This document shows positions 15,415-23,485 of a stretch of 64,000 bases of DNA, in pieces (position 1 is the stretch's first letter; each line of letters opens with the position of its first letter). The notes under the pieces were generated by a model. It was given only the letters and a program-made list of their open reading frames with translations. It searched no databases and was not told the DNA's origin. Source of the DNA: Moanibacter sp965226025 (GTDB lineage: Bacteria > Verrucomicrobiota > Verrucomicrobiia > Opitutales > UBA2987); assembly GCA_965226025.1 (NCBI GenBank), contig CBDDCD010000002.1:2790001-2854000 (forward strand), given 5' to 3'. A program made the translations under genes and the position numbers.

Positions 15415-16437
15415 TCATGTTTCATCTCGCAACCACAGTCCATGGATCTCCGAGTCACCGTCGCGGTAGGCGGTGTAGAATACGCAAAAGATCTCGTCGC
15501 TTGGCAGGCGCACCATGTCCGGATAACCGCAATTCCAATCGATCGATTCGTAGAGCCGGCCGGCGAATCGCCATTCCTGGCTTCCGTTTTCGCTCATGCT
15601 GTAGCTGACGCCCGGACGTTCCGGATCCCGGTCTCGGTAGGTACAGAGTAGGGCGCCACTCCGGAGTCGGAAAAGACGCGGCGTTGGTCCGCGGAAGCCG
15701 GTCGACTGTGGATCCGTCCAACTATGCCCGTCGTCGCTGGAGTAGGCTTGAAAGGTTTCGAAGGGTGAGTCATCCGTCCGTATCACGCCCAGGAGCCGAC
15801 CATCTTCCAGGCGTATCAGGTCGGTTTCGTAGAAGTTGGTGCCTTCGGCGGCGGCGATCACGGCGCGGCGACTCCATGTCTGACCTTCGTCTGTGGAGGC
15901 GGCTAGGGTCGAATAGGTGGTGTCGCCCACGCAGTCGGCCCCGTGCACCGGCAAGAGCCAGTTGCCGTCATCTGCAAGTAACAGTTCGCCATGGGCGTAG
16001 GGCTCGGTCCAACCGTCAAAGAGCTGGACTTCGGGACCGAACTCAGACCATGTTCGGCCTCCGTCCGACGAACGAGTGGCAAAGACGTGAGTTTCGCGTT
16101 GGGGTGAGCCATTGTCCCCGCTCCTGTGCCAGCGAGCTTGGAAGACAAACATGAGCAGCAGGCCATCCTCGAGTTGCAGGATGCGGTTGGCGCCGGCGCA
16201 GTCCCATCCAGGGAGGGCAAAGACCGCGATTGGGTCGCTCCAGGTCCGGCCATTGTCGGCCGACCGAGTCATCATGATCGCCCCATCGTCGGTCACAAGG
16301 TGGTCGGTCCCTTCCCGGTAGCCGACCAGCAACTCTCCCTTCTGCAGGAGATGGACACCGGCAAATACGCGCGACCGCGGCTGACGCCCGGCGGCGATGA
16401 CGACTTCGTCGAGAATTGTGAGGGGTTGGTTGCTCAT
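15415..16437 (-). CDS. Sialidase/BNR-repeat glycosidase-like protein
   Basis: A 340-residue six-bladed-propeller protein. Four Asp-box repeats (S-x-D-x-G-x-T-W type) are visible: 'SADNGRTW', 'SSDGGRTW', 'STDEGQTW' and 'SSDDGHSW'. An early Arg in 'VGYREGTDH' and the late 'GYPDMVRLPSDEIFCVFY' fit the sialidase Arg triad. There is no signal peptide, so it is cytoplasmic or acts on imported sugars. Non-sialidase members of this fold are common, so exo-sialidase activity is only a possibility. It is flanked by a creatininase-family gene and an M20 peptidase on the same strand. Confidence 0.75.
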   Translation of the reverse strand: MSNQPLTILDEVVIAAGRQPRSRVFAGVHLLQKGELLVGYREGTDHLVTDDGAIMMTRSADNGRTWSDPIAVFALPGWDCAGANRILQLEDGLLLMFVFQARWHRSGDNGSPQRETHVFATRSSDGGRTWSEFGPEVQLFDGWTEPYAHGELLLADDGNWLLPVHGADCVGDTTYSTLAASTDEGQTWSRRAVIAAAEGTNFYETDLIRLEDGRLLGVIRTDDSPFETFQAYSSDDGHSWTDPQSTGFRGPTPRLFRLRSGALLCTYRDRDPERPGVSYSMSENGSQEWRFAGRLYESIDWNCGYPDMVRLPSDEIFCVFYTAYRDGDSEIHGLWLRDET

Positions 16438-16575
16438 GGCGCTAACGCGTGAGTACCCGTTAGGTGACTGTCATCATGTCTTGTTTTTCTAGCTGCAGAT
16501 GAAATCGTAAACTGGAATCTAAGAAATTGCGATCAACACGTTGAGTTGAGTAGGTCCGATTCCGAAGGTCAATCT

Positions 16576-16683
16576 GCGGCGCGTCCGGCGGCCACGCCCT
16601 ACCACCTGACTGTGTTCTGACCGAATACAGAATCCAAGCAATGAGGGAAGGACAGATTACTCAGATTCAGAATCTGAGTAATC
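16576..16683. repeat. Single GCGTCCGG arm and a 29-bp palindrome
   Basis: GCGGCGCGTCCGGCGGCCAC.. at 16576-16603 is one arm of the subtype-a repeat without its partner. At 16655-16683 GATTACTCAGATTC-A-GAATCTGAGTAATC forms 14-bp arms with a one-base loop, immediately downstream of the creatininase-family gene (minus strand). Confidence 0.65.
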
Positions 16684-16689
16684 AGCGGT

Positions 16690-17418
16690 CTAATCCTCCT
16701 CACTTAACTGCTCAAGCTTTCCCAACGTGGCTTCGATATGCTTGACCGTCTCGTCCACCATGATTTCCAGGGCCTGCCTTCCTTTTTCCGTGGTCGCCTG
16801 CGCCGCTCGGCCCCAGACGCCGTCGGGACAGTATTTTTTCATTGTAGCGTAATCAAAGAACTCCGGAGACAGATCTGGGACGTGATCAACGCCGCCCGGC
16901 CGGACCTCGTCGGGTGTCAGGTGCATCATCAGTGAAGTTTCCAAGTCACCCGCATGCATTTCTTCACGAAACTGCGGGAATACTTCCGACAGCCGCTCTG
17001 CCGCCAGCTGGGGTGGAAAGACGAGCAAGACGCGGCCGGAAGGTTGGCTCATGTTCAAGGCTCTAACCGCCAGTTTCAGCACCAGGTTTCCGCCATGGGT
17101 GTTGAGGACCACCACGTTCCGGAATGCCTGGTCAAAGAGCGACAGAACGATATCGGTGACCGTCGCTTGCAACGTTTCCGGCCGAATCGTAATCGAACCG
17201 CGAAAGCCGGCGTGTGCCTCTGAGTTTCCGAATGGGAGCGCCGGCAGCAAAAATGCATTGAGACATTCCGCGACCCCACGACCCAGGGCATCGGCCTGCT
17301 TCCAGTCCACCCAGACTGGCAGGTGGGGCCCATGCTGCTCGATGGCCCCGACCGGCAGGATCGCCGTGTCCACATCGGATGCTTCGATTTCGGCTGAGGT
17401 GTTGCTCGTGTCCCACAT
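16690..17418 (-). CDS. Creatininase-family metal-dependent amidohydrolase
   Basis: 242 residues. The family motif 'LPVGAIEQHGPHLPVWVD' (21-38) supplies metal ligands E27, H29 and D38. 'LNTHGGN' (about 106-112) and 'MHAGDLETSLMM' carry the remaining His/Asp/Glu. Length and motif order match creatininase-like hydrolases acting on cyclic amides or N-formyl groups (for example creatininase, MftE). There is no mycofactocin context, so the substrate is unknown. It is co-directional with the DapA-like gene upstream, separated by the GACAAGGTTCG hairpin element. Confidence 0.85.
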   Translation of the reverse strand: MWDTSNTSAEIEASDVDTAILPVGAIEQHGPHLPVWVDWKQADALGRGVAECLNAFLLPALPFGNSEAHAGFRGSITIRPETLQATVTDIVLSLFDQAFRNVVVLNTHGGNLVLKLAVRALNMSQPSGRVLLVFPPQLAAERLSEVFPQFREEMHAGDLETSLMMHLTPDEVRPGGVDHVPDLSPEFFDYATMKKYCPDGVWGRAAQATTEKGRQALEIMVDETVKHIEATLGKLEQLSEED

Positions 17419-17496
17419 GCTAATTGTTACAATTCAACCTTCGTTACTTGAACACTTTTTGAAGTGTAACAGGGTGGTAATCAATGTCGTGCAGTA

Positions 17497-17628
17497 GACA
17501 AGGTTCGAGACGAGGTTTGCTCCGCTGAATTTTGGGCGGGTTTACGGTGAGGACATATCTGATCGAATATAGAAGGTGGCTCGTATTCACGTAGTAACCT
17601 TGTCTCGAACCTCGTCTCGAACCTTGTC
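17497..17628. repeat. GACAAGGTTCGAGA inverted-repeat element, copy 2
   Basis: GACAAGGTTCGAGACGAGGT at 17497 faces ACCTCGTCTCGAACCTTGTC ending at 17628; the right arm is partly duplicated (CTTGTCTCGAACC also at 17609-17621). It sits in the 240-bp gap between the DapA-like and creatininase-like genes. Confidence 0.75.
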
Positions 17629-17658
17629 CATTTGGTTGCGACTTCGCCGATCAAGTAC

Positions 17659-18558
17659 TTAAGCATCGGTGAGTCCCATTCGTTTGGCCAGTGTCCGCAG
17701 TTCCTCCTGCATCCAGTCCGGGACATTCGCGTAGGGAGGACGGGTCAGAGGTGAATCGAAAATGCCCTTCCAGTGGAGCACCGACTTACTGACGGAAAAC
17801 GCATAGGGGTCAGGAGTTGCGAATACGATGAATGGCAGCATCCGCTCGTAGAAAAGCTCGCGAGCCTCCTCCCAGCGTCCGGCCTGCGCTAACTGGTGCA
17901 ATTCCACTTCGCGGTCGGGCATGAAGGCGGCACTCCCTGCAACCACGCCATCGGCGCCGGAGAGGTAAGCCATCAGTGAGAAAACGTCCCAGCCACAAAT
18001 CAGCGGGGTGTCGGGAACTTCCTCATTGATGTGCCCGAAAGAATAGACATTGCAGCTCACCTTTACGGCTACGATTCGTTCGAACTCTTTGACCAGAGGC
18101 AGGAGCTGAGATTCGACATCGAGGTCACCCTCGTTGGTCTGGTCGTAGAGCATCACTGGGATCCGGTCGGCGACTTCCCCGAAGAATTCCCGCAGATCTT
18201 TTTTGGTGAATTTTTTGACCATCGCGAAGTCGGCGCCGCAGTGAGCTGCGACTTCGGCTGCCGCCTTCCCTTTGTCAAGATCGACGCTGATGATCCCCAT
18301 GCCGACCGGCACCCGTCCGTCCACGTGTTCCAGGACACAATTCAGAACCTGTTCGCTCTCGTCCAGTGTCATTCCTTCGAACTCGCCCGCTTTGCCACAG
18401 GCCACAACCGCGGAGACTCCCGCATCCAAAACAAAATCGACCTCGCGGCGCAGGCTCTCCAAATCGAGCGTCGTCGTGTCCTCGCTGAAGGGGGTAAAGA
18501 GGAGGGTCACGACTCCCTCGATCGGCTTGCCGTTGGCCGGATGACGACGGGTTTCCAT
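17659..18558 (-). CDS. DapA/dihydrodipicolinate synthase-family aldolase
   Basis: About 299 residues of class I aldolase barrel. The Schiff-base Lys is in 'IVAVKVSCN' (near 177), the catalytic Tyr in 'PVMLYDQTN' (near 145) and the glycine-rich substrate loop is 'ACGKAGEFEGMTLDE' (near 52). The DHDPS-typical 'SGADGVVAGSAAFMP' is also present. The family cleaves or makes keto-acid aldol products (KDG aldolase, N-acetylneuraminate lyase and others). In a block of sugar-acid dehydratases and sialidase-like genes a keto-sugar-acid aldolase role fits better than lysine synthesis; that is inference. Start 18558 has an AAGGA Shine-Dalgarno 9 bp upstream; ATGs at 18576 and 18585 do not. Confidence 0.8.
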   Translation of the reverse strand: METRRHPANGKPIEGVVTLLFTPFSEDTTTLDLESLRREVDFVLDAGVSAVVACGKAGEFEGMTLDESEQVLNCVLEHVDGRVPVGMGIISVDLDKGKAAAEVAAHCGADFAMVKKFTKKDLREFFGEVADRIPVMLYDQTNEGDLDVESQLLPLVKEFERIVAVKVSCNVYSFGHINEEVPDTPLICGWDVFSLMAYLSGADGVVAGSAAFMPDREVELHQLAQAGRWEEARELFYERMLPFIVFATPDPYAFSVSKSVLHWKGIFDSPLTRPPYANVPDWMQEELRTLAKRMGLTDA

Positions 18559-18718
18559 TGCTGATTCCTTGGTCATTGGTTCCATGGTTTCATAGATTAA
18601 CTCGGAATGGCATTAAAAAAGAAGGATGTTGAACCAAATAGCATTCTCAAACGCAACGGAACCGAAGTGAGTATCGAATCCAAAGTCAGGCCGGTGGCTG
18701 CGCCGGACGCGGGTAAAA

Positions 18719-18801
18719 CCGGTGGTCCGTAGCCTCCGGACGCGGAACGAGTTAGGATGGTTCATCCAGGAATCTGCCGCGCCCGGAGGTCACGGCCCAC
18801 C
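18719..18801. repeat. GCGTCCGGAGGCC-type inverted repeat (subtype b) with a purine-rich tail
   Basis: CCGGTGGTCCGTAGCCTCCG.. at 18719 and GCGCCCGGAGGTCACGGCCC at 18780 bound the element, which is the reverse complement of 2210-2290. A GA-rich run (GAAGAGGAAGAT at 18819) and AGCATTGAATCTTCAGGTCA (18892) follow. Both recur, in altered form, at 46880-47095. No gene is seen in 18586-19065. Confidence 0.65.
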
Positions 18802-19065
18802 GAGAGAAAGAGGATGACGAAGAGGAAGATCAGCCCGCATCCGTTTGCACGGTTCTACAAAGCGTCGGCGAACCGTCCAGAAATCCGAATCAGCATTGAA
18901 TCTTCAGGTCAGTTCGGCCGCCGGCTGCCATTTCGAGGCCGGATCAATCGGGGCTGAAACTTCACCGAGGGCTTCATCTTCCGACCTCTTGGAAGTATTG
19001 AGAAGCCACCCGGTAACCCGCATGGGCAGTGAAGTTTCAGGTCAGCGTTCTCTTCGTGGCTTCCC

Positions 19066-20139
19066 TCACAATCGAAACCGCTGATAAGGATTATGGCACG
19101 AGGGCCCGTCGCTGACCCAAAGGATCCGGTCGTTCAGATCCATGACGACGGAGCAGATTGTCTGCAGGTAGGTCGTGGTGTGGGCCATGGCTGGATCCGG
19201 CAGCTGACAGATGGAGTGTCTTCCAGGAGCGCGATCGGCCAGCCATTGCTGGACGAATTCCGAGGTAATCGATTCTTCCGTCTTGGTCAGCTCCGCCCAG
19301 CGGTCGCCGCGCACCAGACTGTTTTCGAAATCGGACGGCTCGTCCGCGATCCGGCAGTGATTGGTGTGCCAGTAGCAGGGGTCGCCGGATAGATCGCGTT
19401 GGAATACGCCGGTGGGGGTGAATTCGAAGTTCGTGGCATGGTCGTCGTCATCGGCGAGGAGCATGTTGACCGTGGCCATGGGCGGTGTCTGCTCGATAAT
19501 GCCGGCCGCCTCCTCGAATGTATCACGGGCCATGACCTGACGCGCCAGGACGGTGAAAAGCTGATCTCCCGAAGCCACTTTCTCCCTGCAATTGAGGCCG
19601 GCCGACACGACGCCGATACCGTTCGCGTTGAATCCGTATTTTCCAGGCTGGCCGCACTCCGTCACCATGATGTGGTCGGGCTGGTCGTCACAGCGTGAGG
19701 TGATGACGGCGCGAAAGTCCATCACTTCCGGACGCCAGTCCCAGTTTTGGCCGAGCAGGACGTGGCCGTTAGCCGATTTGCCCGATCCGACGAAGATGTT
19801 GGAGCAGTCCCCCAGCATCACCTCCTCGAAAGTGATCTCGTATCGGGCGCTGAGGGCGAAGATATCTTCCAACTTCTGCTCCGAACCGGCAGCGATTCCT
19901 TCGTACTCAGCCATCAGATTCGAATCGAGCGCCGCCGTCGGTTCGATGAAGCAGGCGGCGCGCCGTCGCATCTCGGCCGCGTCGATCCCGAGATGCCGGG
20001 CAAAGAAGCGGTGATAGAAATCAACCGCCGACTGAATCGAAGCAAGCAGCTGTTGCCCGTGTTGGATTCCGCGTTCGCGGCTGTCACCTCGCAGTTCGAC
20101 GACGTGGAGTCGGGGATTCCCTGTTCCTCGAACTTCCAT
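19066..20139 (-). CDS. C45-family acyltransferase/hydrolase (isopenicillin N acyltransferase-like)
   Basis: 357 residues of an Ntn-hydrolase. Its nucleophile is C112 in 'VMLGDCSNIFV', exposed by autoproteolysis after 'GD' in this family. Supporting motifs are 'RERGIQHGQQL' near 21, 'HVLLGQNWDW' near 126, 'GKYGFNANGIGVVSAGLN' near 165 and 'CYWHTNHC' near 259. Peptidase C45 members hydrolyse or transfer acyl groups on amides such as 6-APA. No partner biosynthetic genes are present, so amide or peptide hydrolysis in catabolism is more likely. It is the first gene of the minus-strand block. Confidence 0.8.
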   Translation of the reverse strand: MEVRGTGNPRLHVVELRGDSRERGIQHGQQLLASIQSAVDFYHRFFARHLGIDAAEMRRRAACFIEPTAALDSNLMAEYEGIAAGSEQKLEDIFALSARYEITFEEVMLGDCSNIFVGSGKSANGHVLLGQNWDWRPEVMDFRAVITSRCDDQPDHIMVTECGQPGKYGFNANGIGVVSAGLNCREKVASGDQLFTVLARQVMARDTFEEAAGIIEQTPPMATVNMLLADDDDHATNFEFTPTGVFQRDLSGDPCYWHTNHCRIADEPSDFENSLVRGDRWAELTKTEESITSEFVQQWLADRAPGRHSICQLPDPAMAHTTTYLQTICSVVMDLNDRILWVSDGPSCHNPYQRFRL

Positions 20140-20450
20140 TTGATGGACACTTTCTCACTATTCCCAGAACAGCAAACACCGATTCAAGACACCTGCCTCA
20201 GACTATCAGAACTCCGGTTTGCATTCTGTCACTCTAAAGTCCGTCAGAATCCTAGCGCATCAAGAGGGCTCTGCACGCCGCACCGGCCGCGATTCAAAAC
20301 GTGAGTGTAGACCATGGTAGTGGATACGTCTTGGGTTCAGTGTCCCTTTTTCCCTATTCGCCGTCATAGATGTCGTTTTTGTCCTGTTCGTAGGCCAATT
20401 CCGTCGCTTTTCTCCAGTTCGGAGGACGGTCGCATATTCCATTCCTACCG

Positions 20451-20559
20451 ACTGTCGTGATATCAGGAGCACGTACTTTGACGCGGCTTGCGTAAGTCTC
20501 TAGCCTTCCAGCAGTTAGACGCACGATCAGTGATATCGGGCTCCTGATATCACGACAGT
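20451..20559. repeat. 20-bp perfect inverted repeat around a 69-bp loop
   Basis: ACTGTCGTGATATCAGGAGC at 20451-20470 is exactly complementary to GCTCCTGATATCACGACAGT at 20540-20559. The loop carries a second, partial GTGATATCGGG. Confidence 0.8.
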
Positions 20560-20894
20560 TCCATTAATAATATTGTTGGCAGAATCAAGGATTACGGAAA
20601 TTGACCGAGTAGACCACGGAGGCACGAAGACTTTTGAACTACGAATCTCGCGAATCTGCGCGAATAGAGAGGAAAGCCGAATCGCTGAAGGCAATCGTCC
20701 ACAGACTTAATCCTGGACACGAAGAACGATGAGAGAATATCCCATTCGCGGCGATTGGTCCCGCTGAGCGGGATAGTTCAGAAAGACGAATTGCCAACAA
20801 GGCGCGGGAGGCGATTCCGGTGTATGCCGCTCGTTTCATTCGATTCCCCTTGACCCGGAATGGCTCGGCTTAGTCGTTCTGCCGAGAAAATGGG

Positions 20895-20924
20895 TTGACT
20901 CCCGTAATTAAACCATTTTTATAC
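20895..20924 (+). promoter_or_regulatory. Promoter of the BrnTA module
   Basis: TTGACT (20895-20900) and TTTATA (20918-20923) are spaced 17 bp apart and end 5 bp before the ATG at 20929. The leader is therefore very short, so translation may be leaderless or nearly so. Confidence 0.5.
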
Positions 20925-20928
20925 CGTA

Positions 20929-21192
20929 ATGGATTTCGAGTATGACTTGGAAAAGTCTGAATCGAATCGCGAAAAACACGGTATAGACTTTGTCGAAGCC
21001 CAACAGCTATGGGACGACCCAAAGTATATTATCGTCCCGGCACGATCGAGCACGGAGGATCGATACGCGCTTATCGCTGCCTACAACGGCAGTCTGTGGA
21101 CCTGCATTTTCACGATGCGAGGCTCGAATCTGAGGATTATTTCGGCACGGAAGGCAAGAGGTGAAGAAAAAGAAGGATACCATCACGGCTGA
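20929..21192 (+). CDS. brnT: BrnT-family toxin
   Basis: An 87-residue RelE-fold ribonuclease. The family opening 'FEYDLEKSESNREKHGIDFV' (x-W/Y-D-x-x-K-x-x-x-N-x-x-K-H-G) and 'EDRYALIAAYNG', 'IISARKARGEE' match BrnT. The terminal 'ISARKA..EE' holds the family's Arg/Lys residues. It overlaps the downstream antitoxin start by 32 bp. The toxin-first order is the usual brnTA order. Confidence 0.85.
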   Translation: MDFEYDLEKSESNREKHGIDFVEAQQLWDDPKYIIVPARSSTEDRYALIAAYNGSLWTCIFTMRGSNLRIISARKARGEEKEGYHHG

Positions 21193-21427
21193 TGAATTTG
21201 ACCGACGGTTTGATCGTGGCGAAGATATCAGCAGATATTTGGATTGGAGCCGAGCGAGGCGCCCGAGGTTGGAGCAGAGGCGAGTCAACGTTGATCTGCC
21301 CACTTGGATGATTGACACACTTGACCTGGAAGCGAAGCGAATCGGCGTTACCCGTCAGTCTATCATGAAAATGTGGCTGTCTGACCGGATTAAGGCAGAA
21401 CAAGGCGTGGCAGAGAATGTCGGCTAA
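21161..21427 (+). CDS. brnA: BrnA-type antitoxin (CopG/RHH-like)
   Basis: An 88-residue partner of BrnT. The N-terminal acidic segment 'ITADEFDRRFDRGEDISRYL' is typical of the toxin-binding part of BrnA. The C-terminal 'QRRVNVDLPTWMIDTLDLEA' with 'IGVTRQSIMKMWLSDRI' is a ribbon-helix-helix DNA-binding domain. It overlaps the toxin gene. A GGCTAAC at 21422 overlaps its 3' end and could be a degenerate cassette core site; see the attC entries. Confidence 0.85.
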   Translation: MKKKKDTITADEFDRRFDRGEDISRYLDWSRARRPRLEQRRVNVDLPTWMIDTLDLEAKRIGVTRQSIMKMWLSDRIKAEQGVAENVG

Positions 21428-21612
21428 CGCCGCCCTCCGCACTTGAGGTTTGAACCGAATATCTCCCAGCAACGCAGGAAACCATGTTCGGATTGTGCGA
21501 AGAGCAACAGATTCAACCGCAGAGGTCGAGGAGAACGCGAAGAGATGGCAAAAAGATAGGAAGGGAGTCCTTGATCCTTATCCGTTGCCGTGCTTTTCCC
21601 GCTTAGTGGGAC

Positions 21613-21705
21613 TGCTAACATCTGGCGTAATGAGAGCAGAAACTTCGAACCATTCACCGAAGGCAATTCGGGCCGGCGCCCTCATGCCTCAGTGAGACGT
21701 TGGAC
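21613..21705 (+). other. Candidate attC site (right core certain, left half doubtful)
   Basis: The right core GTTGGAC (21699-21705) fits GTTRRRY and is the exact complement of GTCCAAC at 22591, as expected for the first core of the SDR cassette. The left core TGCTAAC (21613) and partly complementary flanks (GGCGTAATGAG against CTCATGCC) are weaker. The alternative left core GGCTAAC (21422) would make an unusually long site. Confidence 0.4.
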
Positions 21706-21713
21706 GTCAAGAA

Positions 21714-22553
21714 ATGATCGACACGGGACTTGAGGGAAAAGTCGCACTTGTCACCGGCGCAAACAATCCACTCGGAATCGGCGCCGCTACTGCGCGTGCA
21801 TTATCGCGGGAAGGGGCAAAGGTGTTTCTGACCTATTTGCGGACGCAACCTGAGCCGTCGATCGTTTCCAAGTCAGGAGGTAATATCGCACTGGAGCCTG
21901 ACCTCCCTCTTTATCACGAGATGAGAATGCAGGACGCTAGTCGCGTGATAAAGGAGATCAACGAATCCGACGGAACTGCGGCGGGCGAGGAGATGGATCT
22001 CACAGACACAGGCTGCATCCCGACTCTCTTTGATTCAGTTGAAGATAGGTTTGGCCGCGTCGAAATTCTGATAAACAATGCAGCACACTACGATCAGGCT
22101 GGCGATACCATTCTAGAGATCAGCAAATCAATCATTGATGATACGTTCAACGTGAATGTCCGGGCGTCCCTTCTTCTGACTCGCGAGTTCGCTCAACGGT
22201 GTCGTGCAAGTGCCCAAGGTTGGGGGAGAGTTGTGAACTTGTCTACTGGACCAGCGCAATGTTTCAAAGGGCAGATCTCGTACGGAGCGAGCAAAGCCGC
22301 TCTGGAGTCCCTCACGCGCAGTATTGCGCATGAATTGGGGCCTGAAGGTATCACCGTTAACGCTATTGCGCCTGGTCCCACGCAAACCGGATATATTACC
22401 GCTGCCGTCGAGCAAACAGAGCGGGATCGGATTCCCTTGGGGCGAGTGGGCAGACCGGAGGACATCGCTGACACTGCTGTCTTCCTGTGCTCACATCAAG
22501 CATCCTGGATAACCGGGCAAGTGCTACGGGTGACCGGAGGCCGAGATAGCTAG
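21714..22553 (+). CDS. SDR-family oxidoreductase in an integron-type cassette
   Basis: A 279-residue short-chain dehydrogenase/reductase with all classical motifs: 'VTGANNPLGIGAA' for NAD(P) binding, 'LINNAAHYD' (NNAG-like), catalytic Ser in 'VVNLSTGPA', 'SYGASKAAL' (YxxxK), and 'VNAIAPGPTQTGYI'. The tail 'LCSHQASWITGQVLRVTGG' is that of 3-oxoacyl-ACP reductase-like SDRs. It lies 9 bp after a cassette core site (GTTGGAC) and is followed by an attC at 22591, so it forms a 956-bp gene cassette (21700-22655). The substrate is unknown. Confidence 0.85.
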   Translation: MIDTGLEGKVALVTGANNPLGIGAATARALSREGAKVFLTYLRTQPEPSIVSKSGGNIALEPDLPLYHEMRMQDASRVIKEINESDGTAAGEEMDLTDTGCIPTLFDSVEDRFGRVEILINNAAHYDQAGDTILEISKSIIDDTFNVNVRASLLLTREFAQRCRASAQGWGRVVNLSTGPAQCFKGQISYGASKAALESLTRSIAHELGPEGITVNAIAPGPTQTGYITAAVEQTERDRIPLGRVGRPEDIADTAVFLCSHQASWITGQVLRVTGGRDS

Positions 22554-22590
22554 GTAAGCCGTGAAAGACAGAATCATCCGCGACACTAAT

Positions 22591-22661
22591 GTCCAACCAA
22601 ACGAGGGAGGTAATGTCGATTCCGCTACGCTTCATCGACATACCTCCTCTTAGCGTTATGC
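22591..22661 (+). other. attC recombination site of the SDR cassette
   Basis: R'' is GTCCAAC (22591-22597, RYYYAAC consensus). L'' is GAGGGAGGT, L' is ACCTCCTC and R' is GTTATGC (22655-22661), with spacers of about 5 bp. L'' carries one extra, unpaired base relative to L', a hallmark of attC sites. R'' is exactly complementary to the core GTTGGAC at the start of the same cassette (21699). The site is 71 bp, within the usual attC size range. Confidence 0.75.
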
Positions 22662-22675
22662 GAAAGGAGAAATAG

Positions 22676-23041
22676 ATGAAGACCTATAATCCAATGATCA
22701 TCCACTACGTTAACGACATGGATCGGGCCTATGCCTTCTACAACGAGACATTGGGTTTAACGCCCGATACTCGCTCTGAAGGATGGAGCACTTTGAGGTG
22801 TGGAGATCTCCTCGTCGCGCTACATATACTGGGCGAAGGAGAGGAACATCCGCTCCCTCATGCTGGGTTGAATCTCCAGGTCGATGATTTGGACGCTGCC
22901 GTGGAAGAGCTGAAAGCAGCCGGTGCCTCGATTCTCGCGGTCCGAGAAGCCGGTGGCAACATGCCGGTTCGCCTGGCCGAAGTTAAGGATCCGGACGGGA
23001 ACGGATTTGAGCTGAATCAATTTGTCGGCTTGCCCGAGTAA
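22676..23041 (+). CDS. VOC-family (glyoxalase/bleomycin-resistance) protein in a cassette
   Basis: A 121-residue vicinal-oxygen-chelate protein: 'PMIIHYVNDMDRAYAFYNET' at the N-terminus, and metal-side 'LNLQVDDLDAAVEELKAAG' with 'EVKDPDGNGFELNQF', whose Glu is a usual metal ligand. A strong Shine-Dalgarno (AAAGGAG) precedes the ATG. The gene begins 15 bp after the core site GTTATGC and is followed by an attC with the complementary GCATAAC, so it is a 559-bp cassette (22656-23214). VOC proteins are frequent integron cargo. The substrate is unknown. Confidence 0.85.
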   Translation: MKTYNPMIIHYVNDMDRAYAFYNETLGLTPDTRSEGWSTLRCGDLLVALHILGEGEEHPLPHAGLNLQVDDLDAAVEELKAAGASILAVREAGGNMPVRLAEVKDPDGNGFELNQFVGLPE

Positions 23042-23155
23042 TCTGTCAGCGTGGCTTGGATCACGCTCAAGCTGGCGAAAACCAGAAATACGGTCAACCG
23101 TGGCACGAGGTGGTAGAAAAGACCGGGGAGCTCAGACTCCAAGCACAACGAAACC

Positions 23156-23220
23156 GCATAACAATAAAGGGTCGACTCAACGCCGGCTGACGCCGCCGCG
23201 AGTCACGCATGACGTTGGCC
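23156..23220 (+). other. attC recombination site of the VOC cassette
   Basis: R'' is GCATAAC (23156-23162), exactly complementary to the GTTATGC that opens this cassette at 22655. L'' GGGTCGACTC pairs with L' GAGTCACGC leaving an extra C unpaired. R' is GTTGGCC (23214-23220). The length is 65 bp. This is the second consecutive site with the cassette-specific core match. Confidence 0.75.
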
Positions 23221-23236
23221 AGGCAAGAAGAGTTCT

Positions 23237-23485
23237 ATGAAGAAACCTACACAGCGAGACGGTCGGTTCTACTTTGCCGCAATTACTTTTGCGGCAGCCC
23301 GGTTCGTGTTCGGATTAATACGGGCGTATGGCAGCCGCCCCGACCTAGGCCTGCTGTGGCTGGCATGCGCATCTTTCCTGCGGCTGTTATATTGTGCCGT
23401 CAATTCGACCGCCACGGATATCGTGTTTGTTAGGGATCGTCGCCATGAATGTGGAGCAATCGACCATCGAGATGGGCCTGCGTAA
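23237..23485 (+). CDS. Possible small membrane protein
   Basis: 82 codons starting 17 bp after the last cassette core. The first 60 residues are hydrophobic in two stretches ('FYFAAITFAAARFVFGLI' and 'LGLLWLACASFLRLLYCAV'), compatible with two membrane helices. The rest looks out of frame, and the 3' part overlaps the AAC(3)-like gene. It may be a truncated cassette gene. The family is not recognised. Confidence 0.3.
   Translation: MKKPTQRDGRFYFAAITFAAARFVFGLIRAYGSRPDLGLLWLACASFLRLLYCAVNSTATDIVFVRDRRHECGAIDHRDGPA

Larger units (their letters stand above)
20140..20928. other. 789-bp gene-free stretch with repeats
   Basis: No convincing reading frame was found. It holds a half-site AGTCCGTCAGAATCCTAG (20229) of the TCTGTCGGA repeat family, the 20-bp inverted repeat at 20451-20559, and a CCACGGAGGCACGAAG sequence (20616) related to 58539-58685. 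Confidence 0.5.

Noticed and set aside
18031..18564. Plus-strand 177-codon frame over the DapA-like gene
   Set aside because: Antisense shadow, with no recognisable motifs.
20140..20928. Search for an integron integrase or attI upstream of the cassettes
   Set aside because: No tyrosine-recombinase frame (R..HxxR..Y) is present; the region holds only repeats.
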